64,000 nt of DNA from Prostheceraeus crozeri (lineage: Eukaryota > Platyhelminthes > Polycladida > Euryleptidae). Each line of letters starts with the position of its first letter. The stretch's first letter is position 1. The translations under genes were made by a program, and so were the position numbers. The notes under the pieces were generated by a model. That model made no database searches, was not told where the DNA came from, and saw only the letters and a program-made list of their open reading frames with translations. Positions 31,991 to 41,900 of the stretch are shown one piece after another. The stretch spans positions 1 through 64,000 of the forward strand of contig CAJQUW010007257.1 of the NCBI GenBank assembly GCA_907163375.1, written 5' to 3'.

Positions 31991-33979
31991 GTCATCATGT
32001 CATAGTGGCTATCATTGAGCAAATAAACAGATTTCTTACCAACAATGTCTGATTCGCCTTAGTTTGCCGCATGTCAAAAAGCTTTATCCGAATAACTATG
32101 CAAAGGAATCAGTGCCCGCTTTAACATTTTGAATATGCCTACTCCTAGAGATTAAACAAGTGCATCAATTTGTACCTTCTGATATGCCTACCACTGTTCT
32201 CAAATATGTTGATTTCACATCAAATTAAAACTGTGCAATTACTGAAGAATAATGATGATCATGTGGAAATCGCGGACGAGCAGCGACTACGGATTGCCAA
32301 GAAGACAGATTCAGTATATCATTACATATATATGCTAAAAATCTGTAAAACTTCCAATAAATTTGATGCTATGAAACTTTGGTAACGTGTTCAGTAGACA
32401 ACCACTTCTAAGAAGCAATTGCGTAATTCCAACGATGAATGCCTAAATAAATTATGCGGAATATTTGAATCGATCATGCAAAAATGTAACCGCTCAGCAA
32501 AGACAGTTACCATTTCGACGAATTGTTGCGTCTGAAAACCTCACTGTATAGTTATGGCTGCTGGCACCCACTTTTACGTGGGAATAACTTGGCCTCAGTT
32601 GTCTGGTTATTTACACGCAACATTGCGTGTGAATAACCTCACGTGTTTTGATATCGGATCAAATCAAGCCTTGTTGGCAACTAAAAATTAATTTCATTTT
32701 TACTAATTGAATTAAAGAACCGCTAAGTTTCTTTTTCTGAAAGCACTCTTACAAATAGACTCTCTCAGCTGCCATTACTCTTTCTCTAATAGGCCTACTA
32801 AAATTGTTATTAAAAGGTGTTCGTTATCAAACATAGTAACTTGGAAGAAGCTTTTCGTATAACATTCATTATGCGGTAAACTGGGTTGAATCGGATCAAT
32901 AGTGCGAAATTGAACTTGCTGCCCAGTCATAATGGGCATGGCGGAAATTATTGCACCTTATACACTTATCGTCTTTACACACAGTTTCATTACATGCCAA
33001 AAATTTGATCGACCTACTGATCCAGTTGATTGCGTCAAACTTTTTTTTACCAGATCGACCATTAGACAGAGTGTTTGTCAACCTTGAACATCATCATGAA
33101 CGAGGTTGTGTGGACTATGTAGTTAGCCATCACTGAGTTGCCACTTAAAAATTATATTTACTTTTAATAAAATGAAATGTATAACTGTGGATGGGTGATA
33201 TCAACTGCATCAGATGTAGTGACTATACTCGTGTTGCAAAACTTTCAGTTGTTTCAATTAACTATCATTAACATCAACTTACCAGACGCCATTTCACGCA
33301 CAGATCATAATGATTCACTGAACAGCAAAATTTAGAACATCATGCGCCTTGTGAAGTCACAGTAGTGACTGTCTGTCTGCTTCCTTAGTTAATAAAGCAA
33401 TGAGACAGCGACTAAGCATGACGTCACAACAGTGAATACGTAGAGTGATTTGTGTGGGAACATCTCGCTCAATTATCATGAAGATGGTGGAATCTCCTGC
33501 AACTTGTGCACTCAATGCATGAACACAGATATCAGTAAAATAAGAGCATGACGGGCTGTTTTAGGACAAGCGCAAGAGTCACGTGCGTTAACCACGCGGA
33601 GTTGATCTTCACTGGAAGATGAAACGCTAAAGAACCATCTAAAGCACAAAAATGTTGTTAAAATAGCGAGCAAATATTCCTTTCTTCTTATTCCAGGAAA
33701 TATTTGTATTAGTTGCATCTTCAATATGTAGATAAACAATATCTGAGAGCCAAATGACACGATTTCTCCACTGTTTCATCTATAAAGCCATATTATTCAG
33801 AAATGACACGTTCAACAACAAAATTGATGTGAAAAATGAATAAAGCAGTAAATTTTATGTAGGAATCACTAGGATAATGAAGTTGTCACCAAATATTCTA
33901 GCCACAGTGTTTTCTTGAAATTGATGAATATGAATATCTGAAAATTATTTTGGCGAAAAAAGATGGCGGATTTGTCGCC
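31991..33979. other. no secure gene
   Basis: AT-rich. One exon-like run near 32248-32325 (NNDDHVEIADEQRLRIAKK) follows a CTGAAG that could be an acceptor but has only a weak donor. Other frames look like chance. Confidence 0.4.
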
Positions 33980-34019
33980 ACAAAAAATACATTAGAGTAA
34001 TGGGGAGTTTCCACACTTG

Positions 34020-35165
34020 ATATATTTAAACACTTTGCTCTGGACAGCTTGCTTCGATTTTGGCTTCCAGTGAACGGATTTTGTCGTGCCATAGCTCGTT
34101 TGAAAGCTAAGAGTGAGACAAATTCACTGAAAGAATCGGCTTGTTCCTATCTGTCTTCGTTTAGATGTGAGACGCCATTTAAGATTTTGGGACATTGGCG
34201 AAAAACGACAGAGTTAGAATTTGGGACGTTTTGGGCTCTAGCTTCAAAACGAAGCATCGGATTGGAAAACGGATTTCAGATTTGGAATCAGCGTGAAATT
34301 CTCTATCTGTATGGTGAGTTTCAAGTCGATCGGCGAGAAAAAGTTTTGCTGACGTTCCCCCCCCCCTCTGGACAGCTCGCTTCGATCTTGGCTTCCAGTG
34401 GACGGATTTTGTCGTGCCATAGCTCGTTTGAAAGCTAAGAGTGAGAAAAATTCAGTGAAAGAATCGGCTTGTTCCTATCTGTCTTCGTTTAGATGTGAGA
34501 CGCCATTTAAGATTTTGGGACATTGGTAAAAAACGACAGAGTTAGAATTTGGGACGTTTTGGTGTGTAGCGCCCAAACGAAGCATCGGATGAGAAAACGG
34601 ATTTCAGATTTGGAATCAGCGTGAAATTCTCTATCTGTATGGTGAATTTGAACGCCATCGGAGAGAAAAATTTCGCTGACTCCCCCCCCCTCTGGACAGC
34701 TTGCTTCGATTTTGGCTTCCAGTGAACGGATTTTGTCGTGCCATAGCTCGTTTGAAAGCTAAGAGTGAGACAAATTCACTGAAAGAATCGGCTTGTTCCT
34801 ATCTGTCTTCGTTTAGATGTGAGACGCCATTTAAGATTTTGGGACATTGTCGAAAAACGACAGAGTTAGAATTTGGGACGTTTTGGGCTCTAGCTTCAAA
34901 ACGAAGCAGCGGATAGGAAAACGGATTTCAGATTTGGAATCAGCGTGAAATTCTCTATCTGTATGGTGAGTTTCAAGTCAATCGGAGAGTTTCAAGTCAA
35001 TCGGCGAGAAAAATTTTCAACATTTTTCGGAAAAACGACAGTTAGAATTTTTGCGATGGCTGCCTACTGTAGAGCCAAAACGAAGCATCGGATGGGAAAA
35101 CGGAGGCCAGATTCGGATTTAGCGTCAAATTCTACATGGAAATGGTGTATTTCCAGCTCAATCGG
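34020..35165 (+). repeat. G/C-run tandem repeat block, probable Polinton terminal repeat (B)
   Basis: Units of about 320-330 bp carry CTCTGGACAGCTTGCTTCG, TTGTCGTGCCATAGCTCG, CTATCTGTCTTCGTTTAGATG and GAGAAAACGG, separated by runs of 8-10 C near 34362 and 34682. They are inverted relative to 3.5-5.2 kb. Open frames of 71-129 codons here follow the repeat and are not called as genes. Confidence 0.7.
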
Positions 35166-35242
35166 AGCACTAGAAGCGGAGATAAGACGGGTTTTTAGTG
35201 TTTGGATGATGGGTATTACGTCATCAGCTGATCGCCACACAC

Positions 35243-35296
35243 TATATAAGCTGGGAACCGACAGAGACTTGTCATTCAGACGAGAGATTGCCAACG
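35243..35296 (+). promoter_or_regulatory. TATA + initiator + first-exon donor of element B
   Basis: TATATAAG at 35243-35250, initiator TCATTC with A at 35274 (31 bases on), and splice donor ACG|GTAAGT after 35296. The layout and flanking sequence mirror the promoter at 3247. It would drive the integrase fusion through a leader intron. Confidence 0.65.
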
Positions 35297-35575
35297 GTAA
35301 GTCGTCTCTCTGAGCTCCGATGATAGCTTCGGACATTCCAAATCCCGAGTTTCTGTAAGAAACCGACTTAGAAAATTTCATTGCTGATATCAGCTAAGGC
35401 GTCAGACTTAGAGGTTCGCCAGGAGATGGCCTTCGTCTCCAGGCCATAAAAGACTCCAAAACTTTAAAGGCTTGTAACTTTGCTTCTACAAGTCCGTTTG
35501 ACTTGATTCAAAAAGGTTCGGTCGCTATTGACCTGCCCTAAGTGATGGACTACTTATAAAATTTCATAAGTAGTG

Positions 35576-35960
35576 CTAAAAAGTTGAAAAATTTAAATTC
35601 ACTAGTTTTGGAGGTTTTCTGGGGTTTTCGACCCTGCTGAAGTCAATGAAAGCATTTTTAATGATGTCTGAGCCAGTCTTCTCATGATATAAGCGGCTTT
35701 TCACTGAAAGCGAGCAAGACACGGAGAGTTTTGCTGTAATATTCCACTGACAGGGTGTTCCTTCGGGACGGCGGACGATGCCGTAGTGATAAGTGTGGCA
35801 AGGGAATGTGTCATATTTGAGACCGTAACCGCTGGGACAACTCATGTCTCATGTTGGGCATTTGACACAGCTCTCAACGTAGCACTTTGAACGCCAATCG
35901 GTTGAGTCTTAGCTATCTTGTCATGGGTGGCCTCTAAACATCTCCATTGCAAAACGCTGG
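35576..35960 (-). other. minus-strand paralogous piece (QW...AK motif and Cys-rich frame)
   Basis: The minus strand from about 35955 reads QWRCLEATHDKIAKTQP, which aligns with QWKVLGNLRQLAKCRP on the minus strand near 38526 (spacing and flanking DNA also align). To its left is an 89-codon frame with MSCPSGYGLKYDTFPCHTYH. It is an element-related family present twice in B; the product is unknown. The perfect 9-bp hairpin ACTACTTAT/ATAAGTAGT (35549-35574) lies beside it. Confidence 0.35.
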
Positions 35961-36021
35961 TGAATCAAGCTCTCTACGGCTTGCTATCAAGCTGATCAAA
36001 GCAATGACTTGGAATGTTTCC

Positions 36022-36300
36022 TCAAGGTTTTCAAGTATGCTGAGTTCAAATCTGCTATCAGATTTCAAATTTAACTAAGTCTAAGGCAGCTTTGAGGGGT
36101 TAGATCCCAGCTACTGTTCACTACCTTTGACTCGGCGTTGCTGTTACTACTTCGGGGCAGTGACAATGATGTCTTAAGCTGTAAATAACGGGTATCGGGG
36201 ACGATCTCTCACTTCCCTAGTGATCAGTACAAGGCCTTCGGGCTGTCGACGGGATCGAGTGCCACTCACTACACTCAAATCTATCATTCCTCACTAAGTG
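36022..36300 (+). repeat. repeat R, copy 3 (inverted relative to 2.4-3.0 kb)
   Basis: Closely similar to both R copies of element A, with the CTG-CTAT-CAG hairpin at about 36047-36066. It lies between the promoter and the integrase frame. Confidence 0.8.
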
Positions 36301-36375
36301 TAAATTACTGACTATACATTTGTCCTGCTATCAGGTTATTTTTGACTTGAGAGTCAGTCGTCATCGACTGAACGT

Positions 36376-38031
36376 TTGAAATCAATCTATTATGATGTAA
36401 AGCATCCGGCAGGATTTGCATCTATCAAGAAATTATCAAAAGCGAGTGGTCTCCCACAATCACAAGTGAAACGGTGGTTAAAGGGTCAGGCTACCTATAC
36501 ACTCCACAAACAAGCGAAAAAGAAGTACCGCACCCGCCATTATATTGTTCATGACATCGATGAACAGTGGCAAGCAGATTTGCGCGGTGTCGCCTCCATT
36601 TCAAACCATAACTCGGGCAATAATTTTATTTTAACCGTCATTGATATTTTCTCGCGTTATGCGTGGGCTCAATCTTTAAAAACTAAAGAAGGGAAAGGAG
36701 TAGCAAAAGCATTCCAAACAATTTTTCGAGAAGGTCGCATTCCAAAAAGAATTCAGAGTGATCAAGGAAAAGAGTTTGAAAATCAGCATGTGAGAAGATT
36801 ATTTGAGAGGCATGACATTGAGTTGTTTAGTGTAAAGAGTACTTATAAAGCTGCACTCGTTGAACGTTTTAATCGCACATTAAAAAATCGCTTGTGGCGA
36901 CATTTTACTGCCAACTTGACACAAAATTGGACAAAGGTTCTACAAGATACACTCCATGCCTACAATCACTCTATCCATCGTTCTATTGGACTCAGACCAG
37001 TAGATGTAAATGCTGACAATGTAGATAAAGTGCGCGAATCATTCCAACGTAAACGCACTCATGTGAAAAGTGATGTGAAAATTGGCGATAAAGTTCGTAT
37101 CTCAAAAGTGAAAAGTGTTTTTGCTAAAGGGTACCTTCCGAATTGGACAGAGGAGGTATTTACAGTATCAAGGATTAATCAAAAAGACTCTCCGACCACC
37201 TACAAGTTGAAAGATTACGATAATGAAGAAATTGACGGTAGCTTTTACCGCGATGAGATTGAGGCACTCTTCACCACTGAGGCCACTGAGCTACAATCCG
37301 CCATTGAAGCGATTGCCGCTGTATCCTCACTTAGTAGCGAGAGCTCGCTGACCAGCAGCGATAGTGAGGAGGAGGAGGGAGAGCTACAGTCGCAACTTAT
37401 CGAGGACGTCGACCTCGATCGCGAGACCCCTACAGCCGTAACTGCGAGTGGAATTGCAACACAATGTCGCAATTTTGTCAAGCGCCCGCCGGTGATCGCC
37501 GAACGGGATAGACTAAAGAAAGAGGTGGATAAGTTGAAGGAGGAGGCCTTCTCATACAAGGCAAAGTATGAGGACCTAAAGAACGTGGCCGGAGAGATGA
37601 AGAAGGTGAAGGAGAGATTAAGCGAGCGGGATGGCGAGTTGGAGCAGGAGAGGCTCAAGACTCTCGAGGGGAAAGCCAGAGAAGAGGCTTTACTAGCAGA
37701 GAGGGAAAGTAGGGAGAAGGAGATACGAAGGTTGAAGGAGGAAGTGGAGAGACTCCGTGTGCAGATGGCTAAGGTGGTCGAGACGAACCACGAGCTGCAC
37801 CGTTCGGCGCAGCTAGTGGATCGCGATCGAAGGTTGCGTTCCAGTCGTCTGCACATCCCTATTAGAAAGGGGAGAGTAGCAGAAACTCCTCTCTTGTACG
37901 AGCGTGGAAGAGGGGAGAAATGCTACTCTCGGGTGAAGAAAGGGGTGGAGTGTCTACACTTCACCTTCGATCATCGTGATCCGATCTCGAATTTCCTTTA
38001 TGAGGAAGCGTCCGAGAAGATCTGTAAGTAA
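36376..38031 (+). CDS. Polinton integrase fused to a coiled-coil/C-terminal domain
   Basis: An open frame of 551 residues. Residues 1-55 are the Polinton-style N-terminus (IYYDVKHPAGFASIKKL, QVKRWLKGQATYTLHK). The DDE core follows: QWQADLRG (first D), RIQSDQGKEFEN (second D), ALVERFNRTLKNR (E). The chromo-like end FAKGYLPNWTEEVF, TTYKLKDYDNEEIDGSFY is typical of Polinton integrases, which normally stop near residue 300. Here the frame runs on through a serine/acidic linker (DVDLDRE), a charged coiled coil (about 375-480) and a domain LHIPIR...CLHFTF shared with the protein at 1053-2168. Base and codon use shift from AT-rich to GC-rich near 37260, where the fusion begins. A GTAAGT donor and TTTACAG acceptor (38024-38083) suggest a short 3' intron, as in element A. 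It catalyses insertion of the element; the tail's role is unknown. Confidence 0.88.
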   Translation: MKSIYYDVKHPAGFASIKKLSKASGLPQSQVKRWLKGQATYTLHKQAKKKYRTRHYIVHDIDEQWQADLRGVASISNHNSGNNFILTVIDIFSRYAWAQSLKTKEGKGVAKAFQTIFREGRIPKRIQSDQGKEFENQHVRRLFERHDIELFSVKSTYKAALVERFNRTLKNRLWRHFTANLTQNWTKVLQDTLHAYNHSIHRSIGLRPVDVNADNVDKVRESFQRKRTHVKSDVKIGDKVRISKVKSVFAKGYLPNWTEEVFTVSRINQKDSPTTYKLKDYDNEEIDGSFYRDEIEALFTTEATELQSAIEAIAAVSSLSSESSLTSSDSEEEEGELQSQLIEDVDLDRETPTAVTASGIATQCRNFVKRPPVIAERDRLKKEVDKLKEEAFSYKAKYEDLKNVAGEMKKVKERLSERDGELEQERLKTLEGKAREEALLAERESREKEIRRLKEEVERLRVQMAKVVETNHELHRSAQLVDRDRRLRSSRLHIPIRKGRVAETPLLYERGRGEKCYSRVKKGVECLHFTFDHRDPISNFLYEEASEKICK

Positions 38032-38160
38032 AAATGACTAAATTAATATGTAAGATGATAACTCACTACTTCTTTCTTTACAGACATCCAAGAGAAGCGA
38101 CCACCCGCCCCGTTGCCGGAGCCGCAGTCGAAACAGCAAGCCTGAGTCCCTACCACACAC

Positions 38161-38297
38161 CCCGAGAACGAACCATCGGCTCTCTTAAGGGCCACCATGG
38201 GGCAAGACATGATAGAACCTCCTCGCGGTTTGCCCTGGGCAGTCTTCGGACTGGCGAATACTATCATTAAGTTGAATCTGCTATCAGTCAACTTGAA
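38161..38297 (+). repeat. repeat M, copy 3
   Basis: Inverted relative to 341-481 and 817-957, nearly identical. It follows the integrase fusion as copy 2 follows the coiled-coil gene in A, and contains the M hairpin at 38271-38292. Confidence 0.8.
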
Positions 38298-38349
38298 CGT
38301 TGCAAATGAAGTTCGGTGTAATACTTCCTTTCGACGGGCGTTCCTGTAA
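38197..38349 (+). CDS. short ORF inside repeat M (50 aa), element B
   Basis: The ATG lies in GCCACCATGG. The first 34 residues match those of the 304-441 ORF except one (P for L after MIE), then the ends differ. It is hydrophobic in the middle (PWAVFGLANTII). On the opposite strand a 161-codon frame (38043-38528) is also open, so coding strand and reality are unsettled. Confidence 0.3.
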   Translation: MGQDMIEPPRGLPWAVFGLANTIIKLNLLSVNLNVANEVRCNTSFRRAFL

Positions 38350-38528
38350 AGGGCGGCGGTGAAACCCGTAGCTATGTATACCGCAAGGGACATTCGGCAA
38401 TGGTCAATCTTGTTAAACCTCTCTGCGTCATGTTTGCAAGTGATTGCCTCTGTCTCAACGTAGTATGCATTCGCGCCAGGGCGACATTTAGCCAACTGTC
38501 GAAGGTTGCCTAAAACTTTCCATTGCAT
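38300..38528 (-). CDS. minus-strand element gene piece with QWKVL motif
   Basis: From the ATG at 38528 the frame reads MQWKVLGNLRQLAKCRPGAN, then KHDAERFNKIDHCRMSLAVY. The paralogue at about 35955 shares QW..L and the AK..P spacing, which favours this strand being coding. The frame then enters repeat M, so its true C-terminus is uncertain. No family is recognised. Confidence 0.35.
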
Positions 38529-38549
38529 ACGTTATGAGAACCATGAGTT

Positions 38550-38978
38550 CTACCTGTCTCTATCAATGAGACGAATTGATGAATGGAATGAAATGGGAGG
38601 ACACTCACGCGCCACACGCAACATAACACACTTCTCTCTTCCGTAGTCTAACAAGCTCTTTACACATGGATCGCAGTCGATTGCTATCCGTGTATCAGAA
38701 GTGTAAGCTATCTTAATTTTATTTGACACTATTTCATCTACCATTATCATCCATATGAAATGTTATAAGATTTGCAAGTTAAACTAAGCGTGCTACTATT
38801 TCCAAATGAAAAAGTATACATGGTTAAATCATCCACTGAAGCCCATCCGCAGTCTAACAAGCTCTTTACACATGTATTGCAGTCAATTGCTATCCCTGTA
38901 TCAGAAGTGTAAGCCATCTTAATTTTATTTAACACTATTTCATCTACCATCATCACCCATATGAAGTGTCATAAGATT
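38550..38978. repeat. 205-bp tandem duplication at the satellite's left edge
   Basis: TCTAACAAGCTCTTTACACA recurs at 38647 and 38852 (offset 205 bp), with similar sequence through ATTTCATCTACCAT. The first copy runs on into GCAAGTTAAACTAAGCGTGCTACTATTT, which resembles satellite monomers near 45555; the second runs straight into the satellite. Confidence 0.7.
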
Positions 38979-41900
38979 TACAAGTTAGAAATAAAGTTTC
39001 AATAGTGTATATGTTAGAAATATAGATGTAACTGTTTGTAAAAATAAGATCGCAAGATTTACTAGTTTACAAGTTAGAAATTAAGTTTCAATGGTGTATA
39101 CGTTAGAAATAAAGTTTTAGCTGTTTGTATATCAAAATAAAGTTTCAAGAGTTTACAAGTTAGAAATAAAGTTTCAATAGTGTGTGCGTTAGAAATAAAG
39201 TTTTAGCTGTTTGTATATCAAAATAAAGTTTCAAGAGTTTACAAGTTAGAAATAAAGTTTCAATAGTGTATATGTTAGAAATAAAGATGTAACTGTTTGT
39301 AAAAATAAGATCGCAAGATTTACTAGTTTACAAGTTAGAAATTAAGTTTCAATGGTGTATACGTTAGAAATAAAGTTTTAGCTGTTTGTATATCAAAATA
39401 AAGTTTCAAGAGTTTACAAGTTAGAAATAAAGTTTCAATAGTGTGTGCGTTAGAAATAAAGTTTTAGCTGTTTGTATATCAAAATAAAGTTTCAAGAGTT
39501 TACAAGTTAGAAATAAAGTTTCAATGGTGTATACGTTAGAAATAAAGTTTTAGCTGTTTGTATATCAAAATAAAGTTTCAAGAGTTTACAAGTTAGAAAT
39601 AAAGTTTCAATAGTGTATATGTTAGAAATAAAGATGTAACTGTTTGTAAAAATAAGATCGCAAGATTTACTAGTTTACAAGTTAGACTAAGTGTAAATTA
39701 AAAATAAAATTATAACTGTTTCAAGAGTTTACAAGTTAGAAATTAAGTTTCAATGGTGTATACGTTAGAAATAAAGTTTTAGCTGTTTGTATATCAAAAT
39801 AAAGTTTCAAGAGTTTACAAGTTAGAAATAAAGTTTCAATAGTGTGTGCGTTAGAAATAAAGTTTTAGCTGTTTGTATATCAAAATAAAGTTTCAAGAGT
39901 TTACAAGTTAGAAATAAAGTTTCAATAGTGTATATGTTAGAAATAAAGATGTAACTGTTTGTAAAAATAAGATCGCAAGATTTACTAGTTTACAAGTTAG
40001 AAATTAAGTTTCAATGGTGTATACGTTAGAAATAAAGTTTTAGCTGTTTGTATATCAAAATAAAGTTTCAAGAGTTTACAAGTTAGAAATAAAGTTTCAA
40101 TAGTGTGTGCGTTAGAAATAAAGTTTTAGCTGTTTGTATATCAAAATAAAGTTTCAAGAGTTTACAAGCTAGAAATAAAGTTTCAATAGTGTGTGCGTTA
40201 GAAATAAAGTTTTAGCTGTTTGTATATAAAAATAATGTTTCAAGAGTTTACAAGTTAGAAATAAAGTTTCAATAGTGTATATGTTAGAAATAAAGATGTA
40301 ACTGTTTGTAAAAATAAGATCGCAAGATTTACTAGTTTACAAGTTAGAAATTAAGTTTCAATGGTGTATACGTTAGAAATAAAGTTTTAGCTGTTTGTAT
40401 ATCAAAATAAAGTTTCAAGAGTTTACAAGTTAGAAATAAAGTTTCAATAGTGTGTGCGTTAGAAATAAAGTTTTAGCTGTTTGTATCACAAAATAAAGTT
40501 TCAAGAGTTTACAAGTTAGAAATAAAGTTTCAATAGTGTATATGTTAGAAATAAAGATGTAACTGTTTGTAAAAATAAGATCGCAAGATTTACTAGTTTA
40601 CAAGTTAGAAATTAAGTTTCAATGGTGTATACGTTAGAAATAAAGTTTTAGCTGTTTGTATATCAAAATAAAGTTTCAAGAGTTTACAAGTTAGAAATAA
40701 AGTTTCAATAGTGTGTGCGTTAGAAATAAAGTTTTAGCTGTTTGTATATCAAAATAAAGTTTCAAGAGTTTACAAGTTAGAAATAAAGTTTCAATAGTGT
40801 ATATGTTAGAAATAAAGATGTAACTGTTTGTAAAAATAAGATCGCAAGATTTACTAGTTTACAAGTTAGAAATTAAGTTTCAATGGTGTATACGTTAGAA
40901 ATAAAGTTTTAGCTGTTTGTATATCAAAATAAAGTTTCAAGAGTTTACAAGTTAGAAATAAAGTTTCAATAGTGTGTGCGTTAGAAATAAAGTTTTAGCT
41001 GTTTGTATATCAAAATAAAGTTTCAAGAGTTTACAAGTTAGAAATAAAGTTTCAATGGTGTATACGTTAGAAATAAAGTTTTAGCTGTTTGTATATCAAA
41101 ATAAAGTTTCAAGAGTTTACAAGTTAGAAATAAAGTTTCAATAGTGTATATGTTAGAAATAAAGATGTAACTGTTTGTAAAAATAAGATCGCAAGATTTA
41201 CTAGTTTACAAGTTAGACTAAGTGTAAATTAAAAATAAAATTATAACTGTTTCAAGAGTTTACAAGTTAGAAATTAAGTTTCAATGGTGTATACGTTAGA
41301 AATAAAGTTTTAGCTGTTTGTATATCAAAATAAAGTTTCAAGAGTTTACAAGTTAGAAATAAAGTTTCAATAGTGTGTGCGTTAGAAATAAAGTTTTAGC
41401 TGTTTGTATATCAAAATAAAGTTTCAAGAGTTTACAAGTTAGAAATAAAGTTTCAATAGTGTATATGTTAGAAATAAAGATGTAACTGTTTGTAAAAATA
41501 AGATCGCAAGATTTACTAGTTTACAAGTTAGAAATTAAGTTTCAATGGTGTATACGTTAGAAATAAAGTTTTAGCTGTTTGTATATCAAAATAAAGTTTC
41601 AAGAGTTTACAAGTTAGAAATAAAGTTTCAATAGTGTGTGCGTTAGAAATAAAGTTTTAGCTGTTTGTATATCAAAATAAAGTTTCAAGAGTTTACAAGC
41701 TAGAAATAAAGTTTCAATAGTGTGTGCGTTAGAAATAAAGTTTTAGCTGTTTGTATATAAAAATAATGTTTCAAGAGTTTACAAGTTAGAAATAAAGTTT
41801 CAATAGTGTATATGTTAGAAATAAAGATGTAACTGTTTGTAAAAATAAGATCGCAAGATTTACTAGTTTACAAGTTAGAAATTAAGTTTCAATGGTGTAT

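Noticed and set aside
32248-32325. Exon-like run NNDDHVEIADEQRLRIAKK
   Set aside because: Only a weak acceptor and no good donor; too short to support alone.
34049-35313. Frames of 71-129 codons in the right G/C-run block
   Set aside because: They repeat with the tandem units and include the C runs; no protein family is visible.
1-38300. One giant 38-kb transposon with the arms as terminal inverted repeats
   Set aside because: The middle contains host-gene remnants and unrelated elements, promoters point outward, and the integrase side leads on to Polinton genes at 59-64 kb, which fits two separate elements better.
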